DNA of 46,393 nucleotides from CAYGVT01 sp964353355 (lineage in GTDB: Archaea > Thermoplasmatota > DTKX01 > GCA-020343715), in contig CAYGVT010000063.1 in the NCBI GenBank assembly GCA_964353355.1, positions 1 to 46,393 on the forward strand, read 5' to 3'. The position numbers were made by a program, and so were the translations under genes. Each line of letters opens with the position of its first letter. Position 1 is the first letter of the stretch. Shown piece after piece: positions 7,530 through 17,600 of this stretch. The notes under the pieces are model-generated. The model was not told the DNA's origin, searched no databases, and saw only the letters and a list, made by a program, of their open reading frames with translations.

Positions 7530-8648
7530 TCACCACCCCATCATGTCCTCGAGAGCCTGCACGCTGATGACCGTGAGCCGGCCTGCCTGGCCGCCGGGTG
7601 CGAGGCGCTCGGTGGACAGCAGCGAGGGCGTCACCACGTCGATGCCGGGGAGGTTGCGCACGAACCTGCGCACCTTCTCGACGTCGCTCACGACGATGAG
7701 CAGCGAGGTAGGGGTCCTGAACCGCCGGCCGCGCAGCTTGCCGTGGCCGGCTCGCTCGTGCCGCCCCTCGCGGGCGCGGACGACGTCCTCGTAGAGGCCG
7801 AGGCCCTCCAGGGTCTCGATCATGGACTTCGTGAAGCTCTGCTCGACGTCCTCCGTCATGCGCTCGAAGGACTCCTCGACGACGACGGGGAGCGTGAGCT
7901 CCTCCTTGAACCTGTGGCCGCGGGCCTTGACCATCGTCGGGTCCTTGATGGCGGAGAGGGCGGACATGCGGGCGAACCGCCTCTCGCGCGAGTTCATCTT
8001 GCGGTCCCAGTCGCGGTCGAGGCGGGGCGGGTGCGCGCGGCGGCCGCCCATGTTGTTGGGCGACTGGGCACCCCTGCGCTCGCCCTTGACGCGCTGGACG
8101 CGGGCGACGCCGTGGCCCTTGCCCCACTGCTCGACGGAGTGGCGCTGGCCCGACCGCGGGTTCGGCCCGTAGGCCTGGCGGCGGTTGGACCGCGCGCGCA
8201 CGACCGCGGCGTGGATCAGGTCGGTCCTGACCTGCGTGTCGAAGGCCCTGGGGAGGGCTATCTTGCCCTTCGCCTTGCCGTCGAGGCCATAGACGTTGAC
8301 CTTGATGGAGGAGACCGGGCCGCTCCAGGAGGTCTTGTATGCCTCGCGGTGGGCACCCTCCTTGTGCTCCTTCTTCGGCTTCTCCTCGGCGTGCTCCCCC
8401 TTCTCGGGGGCTTGCTCCTTCTTCTCGGCGGTGGGCTCCGCGGCCTTCTTGGGGGCGGATTTGTGGGGCTCCTCCTTCTTCACCGCGGCATGCTCCTTCT
8501 TCCCGGTGGCCCCCTTCTGCGCCTTCGCGGCGGCGTGCTCGGTGGCCTTCTGGGCATGCTCCTTCCTCTCGGCCGGGGCCTTCCCTGCAGGGGCCTTCTC
8601 GGTGGCCTTCTCGGGGGCCTTCCTATGCGTCTGTTTCGTGTCGGCCAT
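7530..8648 (-). CDS. rpl4: Large subunit ribosomal protein uL4 with long N-terminal extension
   Basis: The 372-residue protein is uL4, which lines the exit tunnel. The recognisable archaeal uL4 fold starts at about residue 110 (SSIKVNVYGLDGK), with GRRAHPPRLDRDWDRK in the tunnel-loop region (about 200-215) and a globular C-terminus ending with VISVQALEDM. The first roughly 105 residues are an additional segment dominated by Lys, Ala, Glu, Pro and His without evident fold. Typical archaeal uL4 is about 255-270 residues, so the protein is about 100 residues longer. The ATG at 8648 is only 13 bases from uL3 and fits the operon; no strong alternative start lies at the fold boundary. Confidence 0.96.
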   Translation of the reverse strand: MADTKQTHRKAPEKATEKAPAGKAPAERKEHAQKATEHAAAKAQKGATGKKEHAAVKKEEPHKSAPKKAAEPTAEKKEQAPEKGEHAEEKPKKEHKEGAHREAYKTSWSGPVSSIKVNVYGLDGKAKGKIALPRAFDTQVRTDLIHAAVVRARSNRRQAYGPNPRSGQRHSVEQWGKGHGVARVQRVKGERRGAQSPNNMGGRRAHPPRLDRDWDRKMNSRERRFARMSALSAIKDPTMVKARGHRFKEELTLPVVVEESFERMTEDVEQSFTKSMIETLEGLGLYEDVVRAREGRHERAGHGKLRGRRFRTPTSLLIVVSDVEKVRRFVRNLPGIDVVTPSLLSTERLAPGGQAGRLTVISVQALEDMMGW

Positions 8649-8661
8649 GTCCGTCCCCCCC

Positions 8662-9657
8662 TCATGCCCCCTGCTTCGACGCGGTCGAGGTGTACGTGAC
8701 CTCCACCGTGCCCACGGCCTCGCCGTGGAACCGGACCGGCTCCCTGAGCCGGATGAGCCGCTTGGTCGGCCCCGGTATGGTCCCGTGCAGCATCATCCAT
8801 GGGTTGCGGACGTCACCGTAGCGGACGAAGCCGCCAGAGGGCGTTATCTCCTTGCCGTCCTCGCCGATGCGCAGGACGCGCTTGTTGTACTCGGTCCTCT
8901 GGTGATAGCCTACCTGGCCAGTGAGCGGGACGGTCGACATCGTGTGGGACGGGTGCCACGGGCCCATGGCGCCGATCTTGCGGCGATGCTTGCTGTCCTT
9001 GTGCATGAGCAGCTTGTGGCCCCACCGCTTCACGGAGCCCTGGAAGCCCTTGCCCTTCGTTATGGCGATGACGTCGATCATCTCGCCCTCCTTGACGAAG
9101 TCGGTGACCTTGACCTCCTTGCCCAGGAGGGACTTGGCGTAGTCGAGGCGCTTCTGCAGGTCGGACCCGCCCACGCGCAGCTCCATCAGGTCGGGCACCT
9201 TCTTGGGCACGCCCGTCAGCAGGGTGGGCTGCGTCATGGCTAGGACGCGGACGTCCTCGACATCCTTCAAGTCGATTGATTCGAGCTTGGGCTTGCGGTC
9301 CTTCTTCGAGCCCACGATGCGGCGCTCCAGCTCCTTGTCGAGCTTGGTCGCCCAATTCTCGGTGAGCGTCGTCAGGCCGTAGGGGGTGAGCCGGTAGAGG
9401 CGCACCGCGACGACCTTCATCGGCGGGACCTCGAGGATGGTCACCGGAATGGCGACCTCCTGCCCGGTGGTCGTGGACTCCTTTCGGTAGTCGCGGATGA
9501 AGGCGTGCGTCATGCCGGCCTTGTATCCCGCGAAGCCCTGCAGCTTCGGCTCGCCCTCGCTGTCGGGCCACGTCCCGAAACGGGCGATGTGGCTCTTCGC
9601 CCTCTTCCTGGGCGAGAATGCCATCGAGCCTGCTTTTGGATGGTGCTTGTCTGCCAT
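8662..9657 (-). CDS. rpl3: Large subunit ribosomal protein uL3
   Basis: The 331-residue protein is uL3, which reaches toward the peptidyl transferase centre and helps start 50S assembly. The archaeal features are the N-terminus with PRKRAKSHIARF, GFAGYKAGMTH (about 43-53), and the central loop KGKGFQGSVKRWGHK (about 200-214), followed by HRRKIGAMGPWHPSHTM. GGAGGGG lies seven bases before the ATG at 9657. The reading frame stays open 85 codons further upstream, but that part is low-complexity and is treated as leader. This is the first gene of the operon. Confidence 0.97.
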   Translation of the reverse strand: MADKHHPKAGSMAFSPRKRAKSHIARFGTWPDSEGEPKLQGFAGYKAGMTHAFIRDYRKESTTTGQEVAIPVTILEVPPMKVVAVRLYRLTPYGLTTLTENWATKLDKELERRIVGSKKDRKPKLESIDLKDVEDVRVLAMTQPTLLTGVPKKVPDLMELRVGGSDLQKRLDYAKSLLGKEVKVTDFVKEGEMIDVIAITKGKGFQGSVKRWGHKLLMHKDSKHRRKIGAMGPWHPSHTMSTVPLTGQVGYHQRTEYNKRVLRIGEDGKEITPSGGFVRYGDVRNPWMMLHGTIPGPTKRLIRLREPVRFHGEAVGTVEVTYTSTASKQGA

Positions 9658-9901
9658 TGGTGTCCCCTCCGAGGAGGACCTGGGCCCTGTCTTCGGTGGG
9701 GTTGCCTCTCGTGGACGCATTGCCCCGTGACGGGGCCCCGACCCCATTGCGGCGGTAGCATACCAGGCCCTGCGGCCCGGTCCTCTGCCAGCCGTAACAG
9801 CCCCTGCGCCCTTCCAGGCCCCAAGGGGCCACGGGCGCGTGTGGGGTGCCGCTGGCATTGCCCACGACGGCTGTTTGGTTGGCAATCCACCGCGGGTGGA
9901 G
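9658..9901 (-). promoter_or_regulatory. Long 5' leader of the ribosomal operon with inverted repeats
   Basis: Between the inferred transcription start near 9901 and the uL3 ATG lie about 244 bases without a gene. Two inverted repeats are visible. GCGCCC at 9806-9811 pairs with GGGCGC at 9833-9838 and encloses GGCCCC/GGGGCC at 9817-9830, giving a two-tier hairpin. A second, GCCCCG-TGA-CGGGGC, occupies 9722-9736. Whether these act in autogenous control is inference; high G+C makes chance pairing easier. The frame in line with uL3 is open throughout but looks non-coding. Confidence 0.5.
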
Positions 9902-9920
9902 CAGCTGGGCATAGGGCTTC

Positions 9921-9934
9921 CCCTATTTAAAGCT
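9921..9934 (-). promoter_or_regulatory. TATA-like box of the ribosomal operon
   Basis: Read on the minus strand, GCTTTAAATAGGG is the only A/T-rich element upstream of uL3 in this region. It predicts a transcription start near 9901, about 244 bases before the first start codon. It lies back to back with the promoter of the plus-strand phosphodiesterase gene. Confidence 0.6.
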
Positions 9935-9965
9935 TGGGGGTCGTTCGACCGTGGATGGACCGCAC

Positions 9966-9976
9966 ATCTTTATGCT
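9966..9976 (+). promoter_or_regulatory. TATA-like box, leaderless start of the phosphodiesterase gene
   Basis: CTTTATGC centred at about 9971 is 27 bases before the ATG at 9999. This spacing predicts a transcript starting on or next to the start codon, and it decides against the upstream in-frame GTG at 9951. Confidence 0.6.
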
Positions 9977-9998
9977 CTGGCCCAGCCATCCGTGGCCT

Positions 9999-10559
9999 AT
10001 GCCCTTCCGCGCCTTCATAGCGGTGGACGTGGGGGAGAGGGTCGACTGGGCCGCGCTCCGGGCCGAGCTCGCTGGCCTCGACAGGGGCATCAGGCCGGTC
10101 CGGCCAGAGCACCTGCACGTCACGATGCGGTTCCTCGGGGACACCGACGAGGGTCTTGTAGGGGACATCGAGCGTGCCATGCGCGCCGCCGTCGATGGCG
10201 TGCCCCCCTTCACGGTCGGCCTGGACGGGGTGGGCGCCTTCCCCACGCCCCGCAAGGCACGCGTGGTGTGGCTCGGGATGACGGGGGCGGAGCCGCTCGC
10301 GCGCATCGCCGCGTCACTCGAGCGGGACGCGGTGGGCATGGGCTTCAAGCCGGAGGGGCGCTCCTTCACCCCGCACCTCACGTGCGCGCGCGTCAAGTAC
10401 ATGGGGCCAGGGGACCGTCTCTTGGAGCTCGTCGAGAGGTGGAAGGGGCACCACTTCGGGGAGGTGCGCGTAGGGTCCATCGAGCTCAAGAGGTCGGTCC
10501 TGACGCCCCAGGGGCCCATCTACAGCACCGAGCTCGAGGTGCCGTTGGGGGCTGCCTAG
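9999..10559 (+). CDS. thpR: RNA 2',3'-cyclic phosphodiesterase (ThpR/LigT family)
   Basis: The 186-residue protein belongs to the 2H phosphoesterase family; the archaeal members hydrolyse 2',3'-cyclic phosphates on RNA, and the fold was first named 2'-5' RNA ligase. Both catalytic HxT motifs are present: HLHVTMRFLG near residue 39 and FTPHLTCARV near 127, in the expected spacing. The N-terminus RAFIAVDV is typical. The start is taken at 9999 because a TATA-like box lies 27 bases upstream, although an in-frame GTG exists at 9951. It is divergent from the ribosomal operon and about 105 bases before the surface-protein gene. A role in tRNA splicing or RNA repair is inference from the family. Confidence 0.9.
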   Translation: MPFRAFIAVDVGERVDWAALRAELAGLDRGIRPVRPEHLHVTMRFLGDTDEGLVGDIERAMRAAVDGVPPFTVGLDGVGAFPTPRKARVVWLGMTGAEPLARIAASLERDAVGMGFKPEGRSFTPHLTCARVKYMGPGDRLLELVERWKGHHFGEVRVGSIELKRSVLTPQGPIYSTELEVPLGAA

Positions 10560-10619
10560 CGCGCGTCCCCCGCCCGAGGGTCGCCTCCCGATGCTGGTCG
10601 GGGGCAACCGGGACGGAAG

Positions 10620-10629
10620 CCTTATTAGA
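10620..10629 (+). promoter_or_regulatory. TATA-like box upstream of the first giant surface protein
   Basis: CTTATTAG is centred at about 10625 and predicts a transcript start near 10651, leaving about 15 bases before the ATG at 10666. No strong ribosome-binding site is seen; AAGGG at 10651 is the best candidate. Confidence 0.5.
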
Positions 10630-10665
10630 CCTCCTGTGGATGCTGGCTAGAAGGGATTGGTACTC

Positions 10666-13600
10666 ATGCACCTCAGGGACTGGTCGTCGCTCGTCCTGCT
10701 CGGCTGCCTGGTCGCCATCGCAGCGCTGGCGGTCGTGACGGTGGCCGAGGAGGTCACCCCCCCGCCCATCGGCAACCTCTTCATCAACCAGCTCAACAGC
10801 CCGGCGACCATCACCCACCGCACCCTCTTCGTGAACGGGAACCTCATCATCGACTCATCGGGGTCGCTCACGATGACGGACTCCATCGTCACCATAAACT
10901 CCAGCGTCATCGTCAACTCCTTCGGGTCGCTCATGCTCATCAACTCGACGCTCAGGTTCAACTGCTCGCCCTCCGTCGACAACTTCCTCAGGGTCGCGGA
11001 GAGCGGCACGCTCACCGTCCGCGACAAGGACGCCAACCGGGACACCACAGGAGACCGCAGCATCATCACCTCGGTCAACCAGGTCAGGTACAACATTACC
11101 ATCCAGAACAAGGCGAACCTCCGCATCTTCGAGTCCCTCATCACGAGGGCTGGCCGTCACTCCCTCATGGGGGACCCGCCGGAGGGCGTCCAGGTCAAGG
11201 CGGACAACGCTGAGATCCGCGGGACACGGTTCGAGCAGTGCTTCGCGGGATTGACCATCGACAGCGCGGAGAAGGTCAGGGTCTCGAACTGCACCTTCGA
11301 CCAGTGCGAGTACGTCGGCATCTTCATGAGGGGCGCAATCGACGCGACCATCGAGGACTGCACCGTCACCCGGAGCCTCCGGTACGGCATGCTCATGAGG
11401 GGGTTCGCGAGCACGGTCACCATCAACCGGTGCGCGGTCTCGGGCAGCGCCGAGGCCGAGCTCGAGCTCATCACGCTCTCGGGCGACGGGATCCTGGTCA
11501 ATGCCAGCACGTTCGGGCCTGGCCCGGGCTACGCCGTACGTGCGACGGAGGCCGAGGGCATCACCCTCGCGGGATGCACCATGACGCGGTGCGCCACGGG
11601 GCTCGAGCTTCTCCTCTCCAAGCTCACGGTCAGGGCGACGACCATCAGCAACTGCACCGACGGCCTCAAGGCGAGGAGCGGGACTTACACCCTCGAGGAC
11701 GTCTCGGTCCTCTACACGACCGCGACGGTCGACCCGTCGGTGGTCGGCAACCTCACGTGCAAGCTCAAGATGCTGCTCGACCGCTCGCGGCTCGACCTCG
11801 GGCGGTTCCTGGTCGTCCAGACCGGCGGCGTCCTGAACGTGACCAACACCACGCTCTCGTTCAGGCTGTCGAAGGGCGCGCCCACGGGCGTGGTGGTCGA
11901 GGCCCAGGGGACGATGGGCATGGTCGACTGCATCGTGGACAGCCCCGTGTCGAGGCTCATGCTGTTCAGGTTGATGCCGCTCAGCGTGTTCGAGCTCATG
12001 GCGTCGACCATCTCGAACATAGGCTCCCCCTCCTCGGCCGACATCGACAAGGGCCTCTACATCGCGGGCGGGGGGCTCATCAAGGACATCGTCGTGCAGG
12101 ACGGCGAGCTGGGCCTCGTCGTCGGCAGGACGCAGGCCAAGGTATCCGGCGTGACCGTGAAGCGGTGCCAGGTCGCCATCATGAGCGACGGCCAGGTCGG
12201 CCCGGGCGGCATGGTGGTGGAGCGCCTCGCGGTCGAGGACTGCCCGAGGGTGGCGGTGCTGCGGAACGACGGCTCGCTCACCATAGTGTCCTCCGACCTC
12301 GCCATCGGCCAGGAGGGGTTCAACCTGACGCGCTCGCTGCTAAACGTACGCGACAGCGCGATCGGGGAGCCCACCACGGGCGGCATAACGGCCCAACTAA
12401 CGGGCAGGTCTATCATCAACTTCTACAACTCCACGTTCACCGAGCTGTTCGGCTGGGGCACGGGCGAGAACGAGGTCCGCGTGAACTGGTACCTCACGAT
12501 GTCCCTCACCGTCCTGGAGCCTGCGGGCGCGCCGCTCGTGAACGGCACGGTCACCATAAGGAACGTGCTAGGGCTGGACGAGGTACAGGACCTCAGCACT
12601 GGCCCCTCGGGCCGGCCTCCGAGGGTCGACCTGCGAGAGCGGACCATCACCTCAGAACAGGTGGTCCACAGCACGCCCCACACCATCACGGTCTCGTGGG
12701 GCGAGGCCTCGGACGGGCTCGTGGAGGACATGGACAGTAACCGCGTCGTGGCCTTCGCGCTCGACACGACGCCGCCCACGGCTAGCATCACTGGCCTCGT
12801 CGACGGCCTCGTCTACAACGTGTCTGCCTTCCGCGTCGTGGTCGAGGGCACGGACCCGGTGCACCGCGTGGCCAAGGGGCCTTGGCGCCTCGCCATCCGC
12901 GTCGACAACGGGACCTGGGACGAGGTGATGACGACCGGCTTAGAGACCGCCTCATGGGCGTTCGACCTCGACCTCACCGACGGGCCCCACCTCGTGGAGG
13001 CCCTCGTGAGGGACGCGTCGGGGAACCGGGCCAACGCTTCGGTGTCGGTCAGGGTCGACACCACCGCCCCCACCATCTCCGTCCTCTACCCGCCCCCGGA
13101 CCTCCCGCCCACGAACCTCACCTCGATGACCGTGATGGGCTCCACCGACCCAGATGCCGTGCTGACGATCGGCGGCGCCGCGGTCGAGGTCAGCCCGACC
13201 GGGACCTTCTCCCACACGGTTGCGCTCGTGGAGGGCACCAACAGCATCGTGCTCGTGGCCGTCGACCCCCTGGGCAACCGCAACGTCGTGCAGATGACCG
13301 TCACGGTCGACACGACGCCGCCCACGGTCGTGCTCGACCATGTCGACGAGATGACGAACGCCTCCGCGGTGCACGTCACAGGCACGAAGGAGAGGGGTGC
13401 CACCCTCTACGTGAACGGACCGCAGCCGGACCTCACCGACGCCGAGGCCTTCGACGTGCTCGTCGAGCTCGAGGAGGGCATCAACCAGGTCTACATCGAA
13501 TCCGCGGACGGGGTCGGCAACAGCTGGCACACGACCCTCACCGTCCTCAGGGACTCGACGGCGCCCGCGCTCTCGGTCGTGCCGCCGCCCGCGCGGACGC

Positions 13601-14517
13601 GGTTCCCCGGCGTGACCGTCCAGGGGACCGTCGAGCCCGGCGCGACGGTGACTGTCAACGGGTTTGCGGTCACCAACCAGAACGGCTCCTTCTCGACCCA
13701 GCTCGACCTCCTGCCAGGCCCCAACGTCATCACAGTCGGGGCCGTGGACGCGCTGGGCAACTCGGCCGAGCCCGTGGTCCTCACGGTCACGCTCGACACC
13801 GTGGCGCCGGCGCTCACCATCACGTCCCAGAGGCAGGTATCGACCGACCTCGACCACACGGAGCTTGCCGGAACGTCGGACCCTGGCGTCACGGTCAGGG
13901 TGCTCGTGACCTACGGGGCCTACTCGAAGACGTACGTGAACACCTCCGACGCGGCCGGTCGTTTCTCCTTCAGGGTCGAGCTGCCCCAGATAGGCTCCCA
14001 CTCGGTCATCGTGGCCGTCGAGGACGCCGCGGGCAACACGGCCTCCGAGACTCTGACCTACGTGCGGGTGTTCCCCGAGCAGCCCGAGCCCGATGGGGGC
14101 GACGACGGCTCCTGGCTCAAGGACAACTGGGTGTACCTGGTCCTGGCCGCGTCCATCCTGCTGTCGGTGGCCATCCTCCTCATCGTGGTCGTGCCGAGCA
14201 AGCGGCAGCGCGAGGCGCGGCGCAAGCTCGCCGAGGCCAGGGCGGCGAGGGCCAGCGAGGCCGCCGCCGCCGCGGCCGAGGCCGACGAGGCCTCCGGGGC
14301 GGCCGACGAGGCCGTGGAGGGGGAAGGGAGCGCGGACGAGGGTGATGAGGAGGGGCAAGGGGAGGTCGGGATGGTCGCGGAGGCGGACCCGGCGGCGACC
14401 GAGGGCGGGAAGCCTGAGGTTCCCGGCAAGGAGCCCGACCGCGGCTGGGAGGAGCAGCCCGACGAGGAGGAGGGCGAGGGCGAGGTGGACGAGGGTGCCG
14501 AAGAGGCCGACAAGTGA
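10666..14517 (+). CDS. Giant cell-surface protein: beta-helix plus Ig-like repeats, C-terminal membrane anchor
   Basis: This 1283-residue protein has a secretion signal at residues 1-27 (SLVLLGCLVAIAALAVV core). Residues about 40-620 are short repeating strands with N-x-S/T and NCT motifs, typical of a right-handed parallel beta-helix (pectate-lyase-like, NosD-like). About 700-1135 are four or five Ig-like repeats of 85-95 residues, each opening with D-T-x-x-P/A-P and closing with D-x-x-GN, resembling bacterial Ig-like or glucodextranase B-type domains. A single membrane span at about 1155-1178 (YLVLAASILLSVAILLIVVV) is followed by a basic stop-transfer and an acidic cytoplasmic tail of about 105 residues. 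No catalytic residues were recognised, so adhesion or an S-layer-associated role is inference. A TTG three codons upstream is an alternative start. The next gene is a paralogue. Confidence 0.8.
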   Translation: MHLRDWSSLVLLGCLVAIAALAVVTVAEEVTPPPIGNLFINQLNSPATITHRTLFVNGNLIIDSSGSLTMTDSIVTINSSVIVNSFGSLMLINSTLRFNCSPSVDNFLRVAESGTLTVRDKDANRDTTGDRSIITSVNQVRYNITIQNKANLRIFESLITRAGRHSLMGDPPEGVQVKADNAEIRGTRFEQCFAGLTIDSAEKVRVSNCTFDQCEYVGIFMRGAIDATIEDCTVTRSLRYGMLMRGFASTVTINRCAVSGSAEAELELITLSGDGILVNASTFGPGPGYAVRATEAEGITLAGCTMTRCATGLELLLSKLTVRATTISNCTDGLKARSGTYTLEDVSVLYTTATVDPSVVGNLTCKLKMLLDRSRLDLGRFLVVQTGGVLNVTNTTLSFRLSKGAPTGVVVEAQGTMGMVDCIVDSPVSRLMLFRLMPLSVFELMASTISNIGSPSSADIDKGLYIAGGGLIKDIVVQDGELGLVVGRTQAKVSGVTVKRCQVAIMSDGQVGPGGMVVERLAVEDCPRVAVLRNDGSLTIVSSDLAIGQEGFNLTRSLLNVRDSAIGEPTTGGITAQLTGRSIINFYNSTFTELFGWGTGENEVRVNWYLTMSLTVLEPAGAPLVNGTVTIRNVLGLDEVQDLSTGPSGRPPRVDLRERTITSEQVVHSTPHTITVSWGEASDGLVEDMDSNRVVAFALDTTPPTASITGLVDGLVYNVSAFRVVVEGTDPVHRVAKGPWRLAIRVDNGTWDEVMTTGLETASWAFDLDLTDGPHLVEALVRDASGNRANASVSVRVDTTAPTISVLYPPPDLPPTNLTSMTVMGSTDPDAVLTIGGAAVEVSPTGTFSHTVALVEGTNSIVLVAVDPLGNRNVVQMTVTVDTTPPTVVLDHVDEMTNASAVHVTGTKERGATLYVNGPQPDLTDAEAFDVLVELEEGINQVYIESADGVGNSWHTTLTVLRDSTAPALSVVPPPARTRFPGVTVQGTVEPGATVTVNGFAVTNQNGSFSTQLDLLPGPNVITVGAVDALGNSAEPVVLTVTLDTVAPALTITSQRQVSTDLDHTELAGTSDPGVTVRVLVTYGAYSKTYVNTSDAAGRFSFRVELPQIGSHSVIVAVEDAAGNTASETLTYVRVFPEQPEPDGGDDGSWLKDNWVYLVLAASILLSVAILLIVVVPSKRQREARRKLAEARAARASEAAAAAAEADEASGAADEAVEGEGSADEGDEEGQGEVGMVAEADPAATEGGKPEVPGKEPDRGWEEQPDEEEGEGEVDEGAEEADK

Positions 14518-14613
14518 ACCCTCCGTCGGCCAAGGCCGCTCCCGCCCACATCCCTGAGGACGGATCGCCCCGGCCCGTTTCCAATTCGCCCGATTGAAAA
14601 TCTGGCATGAAGG

Positions 14614-14624
14614 TATTTATATGC
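14614..14624 (+). promoter_or_regulatory. TATA-like box of the second giant surface protein
   Basis: TATTTATATG is centred at about 14619 and predicts a start of transcription near 14646. GGAGGG at 14664-14669, nine bases before the ATG at 14679, supplies the ribosome-binding site. This gene therefore has its own promoter separate from its paralogue. Confidence 0.65.
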
Positions 14625-14678
14625 TCCCCGTCGTGGACGAGCCTGGCCATTATCTGGAGCCCTGGAGGGTCGTTCGGG

Positions 14679-17600
14679 ATGCGCGCCCTACAAGGTAACG
14701 CCTATGCTTTGCTGCTCGTCCTTGCCATGTCGGCCGTCGCGATCGTGCTGCTCTCAGGCGATGCCTCGGGGCAGACCGACCCTCCCGCCAGCGGGGACTG
14801 GACCGTCTCGGACACGACGCTGGTCAAGGACACGACCATCGACCTGCAGGGTAACCTGCTCGTCACCGCCTCTGGCCGCCTGACGCTCGAGAACGTGACG
14901 CTGCGCGTCTTCGTCACCGCGAACGGCGACCAAGGCATCGAGGTGGCCAACGGCGGCCAGCTCACCGTCCGCGACGGCGACGGGGCGAGGGCCACCACGG
15001 GGGACAACAGCGCCATCACGTCCCAGCCGACGTCGAACTCCCTCTTCTTCATCGCGCGCGCGGGGTCGACGTTGAGGCTCACCAACACTGCCATCACGCA
15101 CTGCGGCTACGCCGCGGGGCCCACGGACCATCAGGGGATGTACATCTACACGACAGGCGTGCTCCTGCGCGGGGTGGACGTCCGCGACTCGCTGTTCGGC
15201 ATGCTCGTCGACTCGGGGAGCGTGGACGCGCAGGGCTGCTCGTTCACCAACTGCACCTACCAGGGCGTGTTCGCCTCGTCCTCGAGGCTGGACATCACGG
15301 ACTGCACCATCGCCGACTGCGGCTACGACGGCGTGCGCGCGACAGGCGGCACGACGGTCATCGACAGGGCCATCATCCACCACTGCCGGTGGGGCGTGAT
15401 GGTCAGGACGTCGGCGGTCGTCGTCGTGGCCAACAGCACCGTGCACAGCAACGACGAGGGCATCGGGGCCGAGCAGGGCTTCAACGCCCTCGTCATCAAC
15501 TGCACCGTCATGGGCAACACGTTCTACGCGCTGCACTTCGAGATAAACGGCCAGGTCGAGGTGCGGGATTCGACCGCCGGCAACTCGGAGAAGTCCGCTC
15601 TTTACGCCTTCACCAGCGTCGTCGTCAGGAGCTCGGGCACGACCTACCACTCCTGCACCTACGGGGTCAGGCTCAACCTCAATAGCCGCGCCACGTGCAC
15701 CGGCGACCTCATCAGGTCGAACACGAACTCGGGCGCGCTGGTCGAGCAGTCCTCCCAGCTGACGCTCGTGGGGTCAGAGCTGCGCGACAACAGCGTGGGC
15801 GTGAGCGCGGACACGGGCACGACCGTGGTCGCATGGGCGAGCCGCGTCGAGTCCTCAGCCTTCGAGGCGTACAAGCTGACGGGGGCGACGCTGCAGCTCC
15901 ACGACGGGACGGTCGCGAACTCGACCTCTCGCGTGGGCATCGCGCCCGACGGCACATCGTCGGCGACGTGGACCGTTCACCCTGGAAACCAATCGGCGCT
16001 CATCAACTGCGACGCGACGCTCACCGCGGACATGCAAGTCGCGGGCGCGCTTGCGCTGCGCGGGGCCACGTTGACCTTCAAGACCGGCGCCACGGAGCAC
16101 AGGGGGCTGGTGTGCACCGGCGGCGCGCAGAGATGGGAGAACTCGACCATCGAGGGCACCGACCAGGCCTACGGGTTCAGGCTCGAGGTGCTCGCATCCA
16201 CGACGGGCGAGGCATGGTTCCTCACCGTGGACGGCGCGGGCTGGTCCGAGGCCGCACCCTCCTCCGAGGGCGCCCACGTCGGCGCTGCCTTCGTGTTCCA
16301 CAGGTGCACGTTCCGCAACTCGCTGCGCGGCGTCGTCGTGACGGGGGGCCCCGTGACGTTCGACAGGTGCACCTTCGCCGGCGACGACCTGGCCATCCGC
16401 GTGGACGGCGGCCAGGCGCGGTTCGAGAACTGCTCCATCACGACCTCCACCGAGACGGGCCGCATGGCGGGCGGCGCGGTCGTCGACCTGGTGAACTGCA
16501 CCATCGACGCGGCCAGCTTCACGTTCTCGGACGCGCAGAGCCATCTCCGGGTCCACTGGGTCGTGCACGTAGAGGTCACCTACCCCTCGGCCGTGCAGGC
16601 CGCGGGCGCGACGGTCACCATCACGGACAGCAAGGGCGCCGAGGTCGTCGACCGCGTGGCCGACGCCACGGGCAAGGTGGTCGAGCTGCTCCTGACGCAG
16701 GCCATCATCTCGAGGGACTCGCGCGACGACCGCACGCCGCACTCGGTCGTGGCGTCGCTCGGGGGCGCGAGCTCCACCCAGGCCGCCGACGTGAGGGCGC
16801 ATGCCACCATCAGGGTCACGCTCACGGATTCCGACTCGCCCGTCATCACGGTCACGTCGCACGTGGAGGGCGCCTTCGTGAGGTCGGCCACGCTCGTGCT
16901 CAGGGGCACGGCCGCGGACCCGAGCTCGCCCATCTACAACGTCATGGTGCGCATCGCGTCCCAGCCCTGGGAGGTCGCGGTGGGGAAGGACGTTTGGAGC
17001 TGGACGCGCGAGCTGCCGGGCGACGGGACCTACCCTATCTACGTGAGGGCGAGGGACCTGGCGCTCAACGAGGCCATCCTCCAGATCAACCTCACCCTCG
17101 ACACCCGCGCCCCTCGGGTCTACGTCGAGTCGCCCCCCAGCCCCGCCAACAGCAGCACCGTGGGCGGCGGCACGGCCGACCTCGCCGGCTACGTCGACGA
17201 CGCGACGGCGGTGGTATCCTGGGGCCTCGTCAACGCCACCATGGACGGCTCGAACTTCGCGGTCACCGTCACCCTCGTGCAGGGCGAGAACCTCATCGCC
17301 ATCGTCGCGCGCGACCCGGCCGGCAACGAGGGCCGCATCATATGGAGGCTCATCGCGCAGCTGGAGGCCCCGCCCCTCAGGGTCGACCGCCCCGAGGACG
17401 GGAGGCTCTACAACACGCTAAGCATCATGCTCGAGGGCGTCACGCAGCCCGGCTCTCAGGTGCACTACACCATAGTGAACCGCACGACGTCACTGTACAT
17501 GGTCATGGTCAACGCCCTGGGGAGCTTCTCGACCAGCCTGTCCGAGCTGGGCGAGGGCCGCAACGAGATCCTCGTCGTCGCGATCAACGCCGTCGGGAAC

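Noticed and set aside
9658..9912. In-frame upstream extension of uL3
   Set aside because: The 85 codons are low-complexity Pro/Arg/Gly, include the leader inverted repeats, and a good ribosome-binding site precedes the internal ATG.
12952..14358. Long antisense and alternate-frame open frames within the giant surface-protein genes
   Set aside because: These are shadows of repetitive G+C-rich coding DNA. The sense frames have signal peptides, domain repeats and membrane spans; the shadows are His/Arg/Gly rich.
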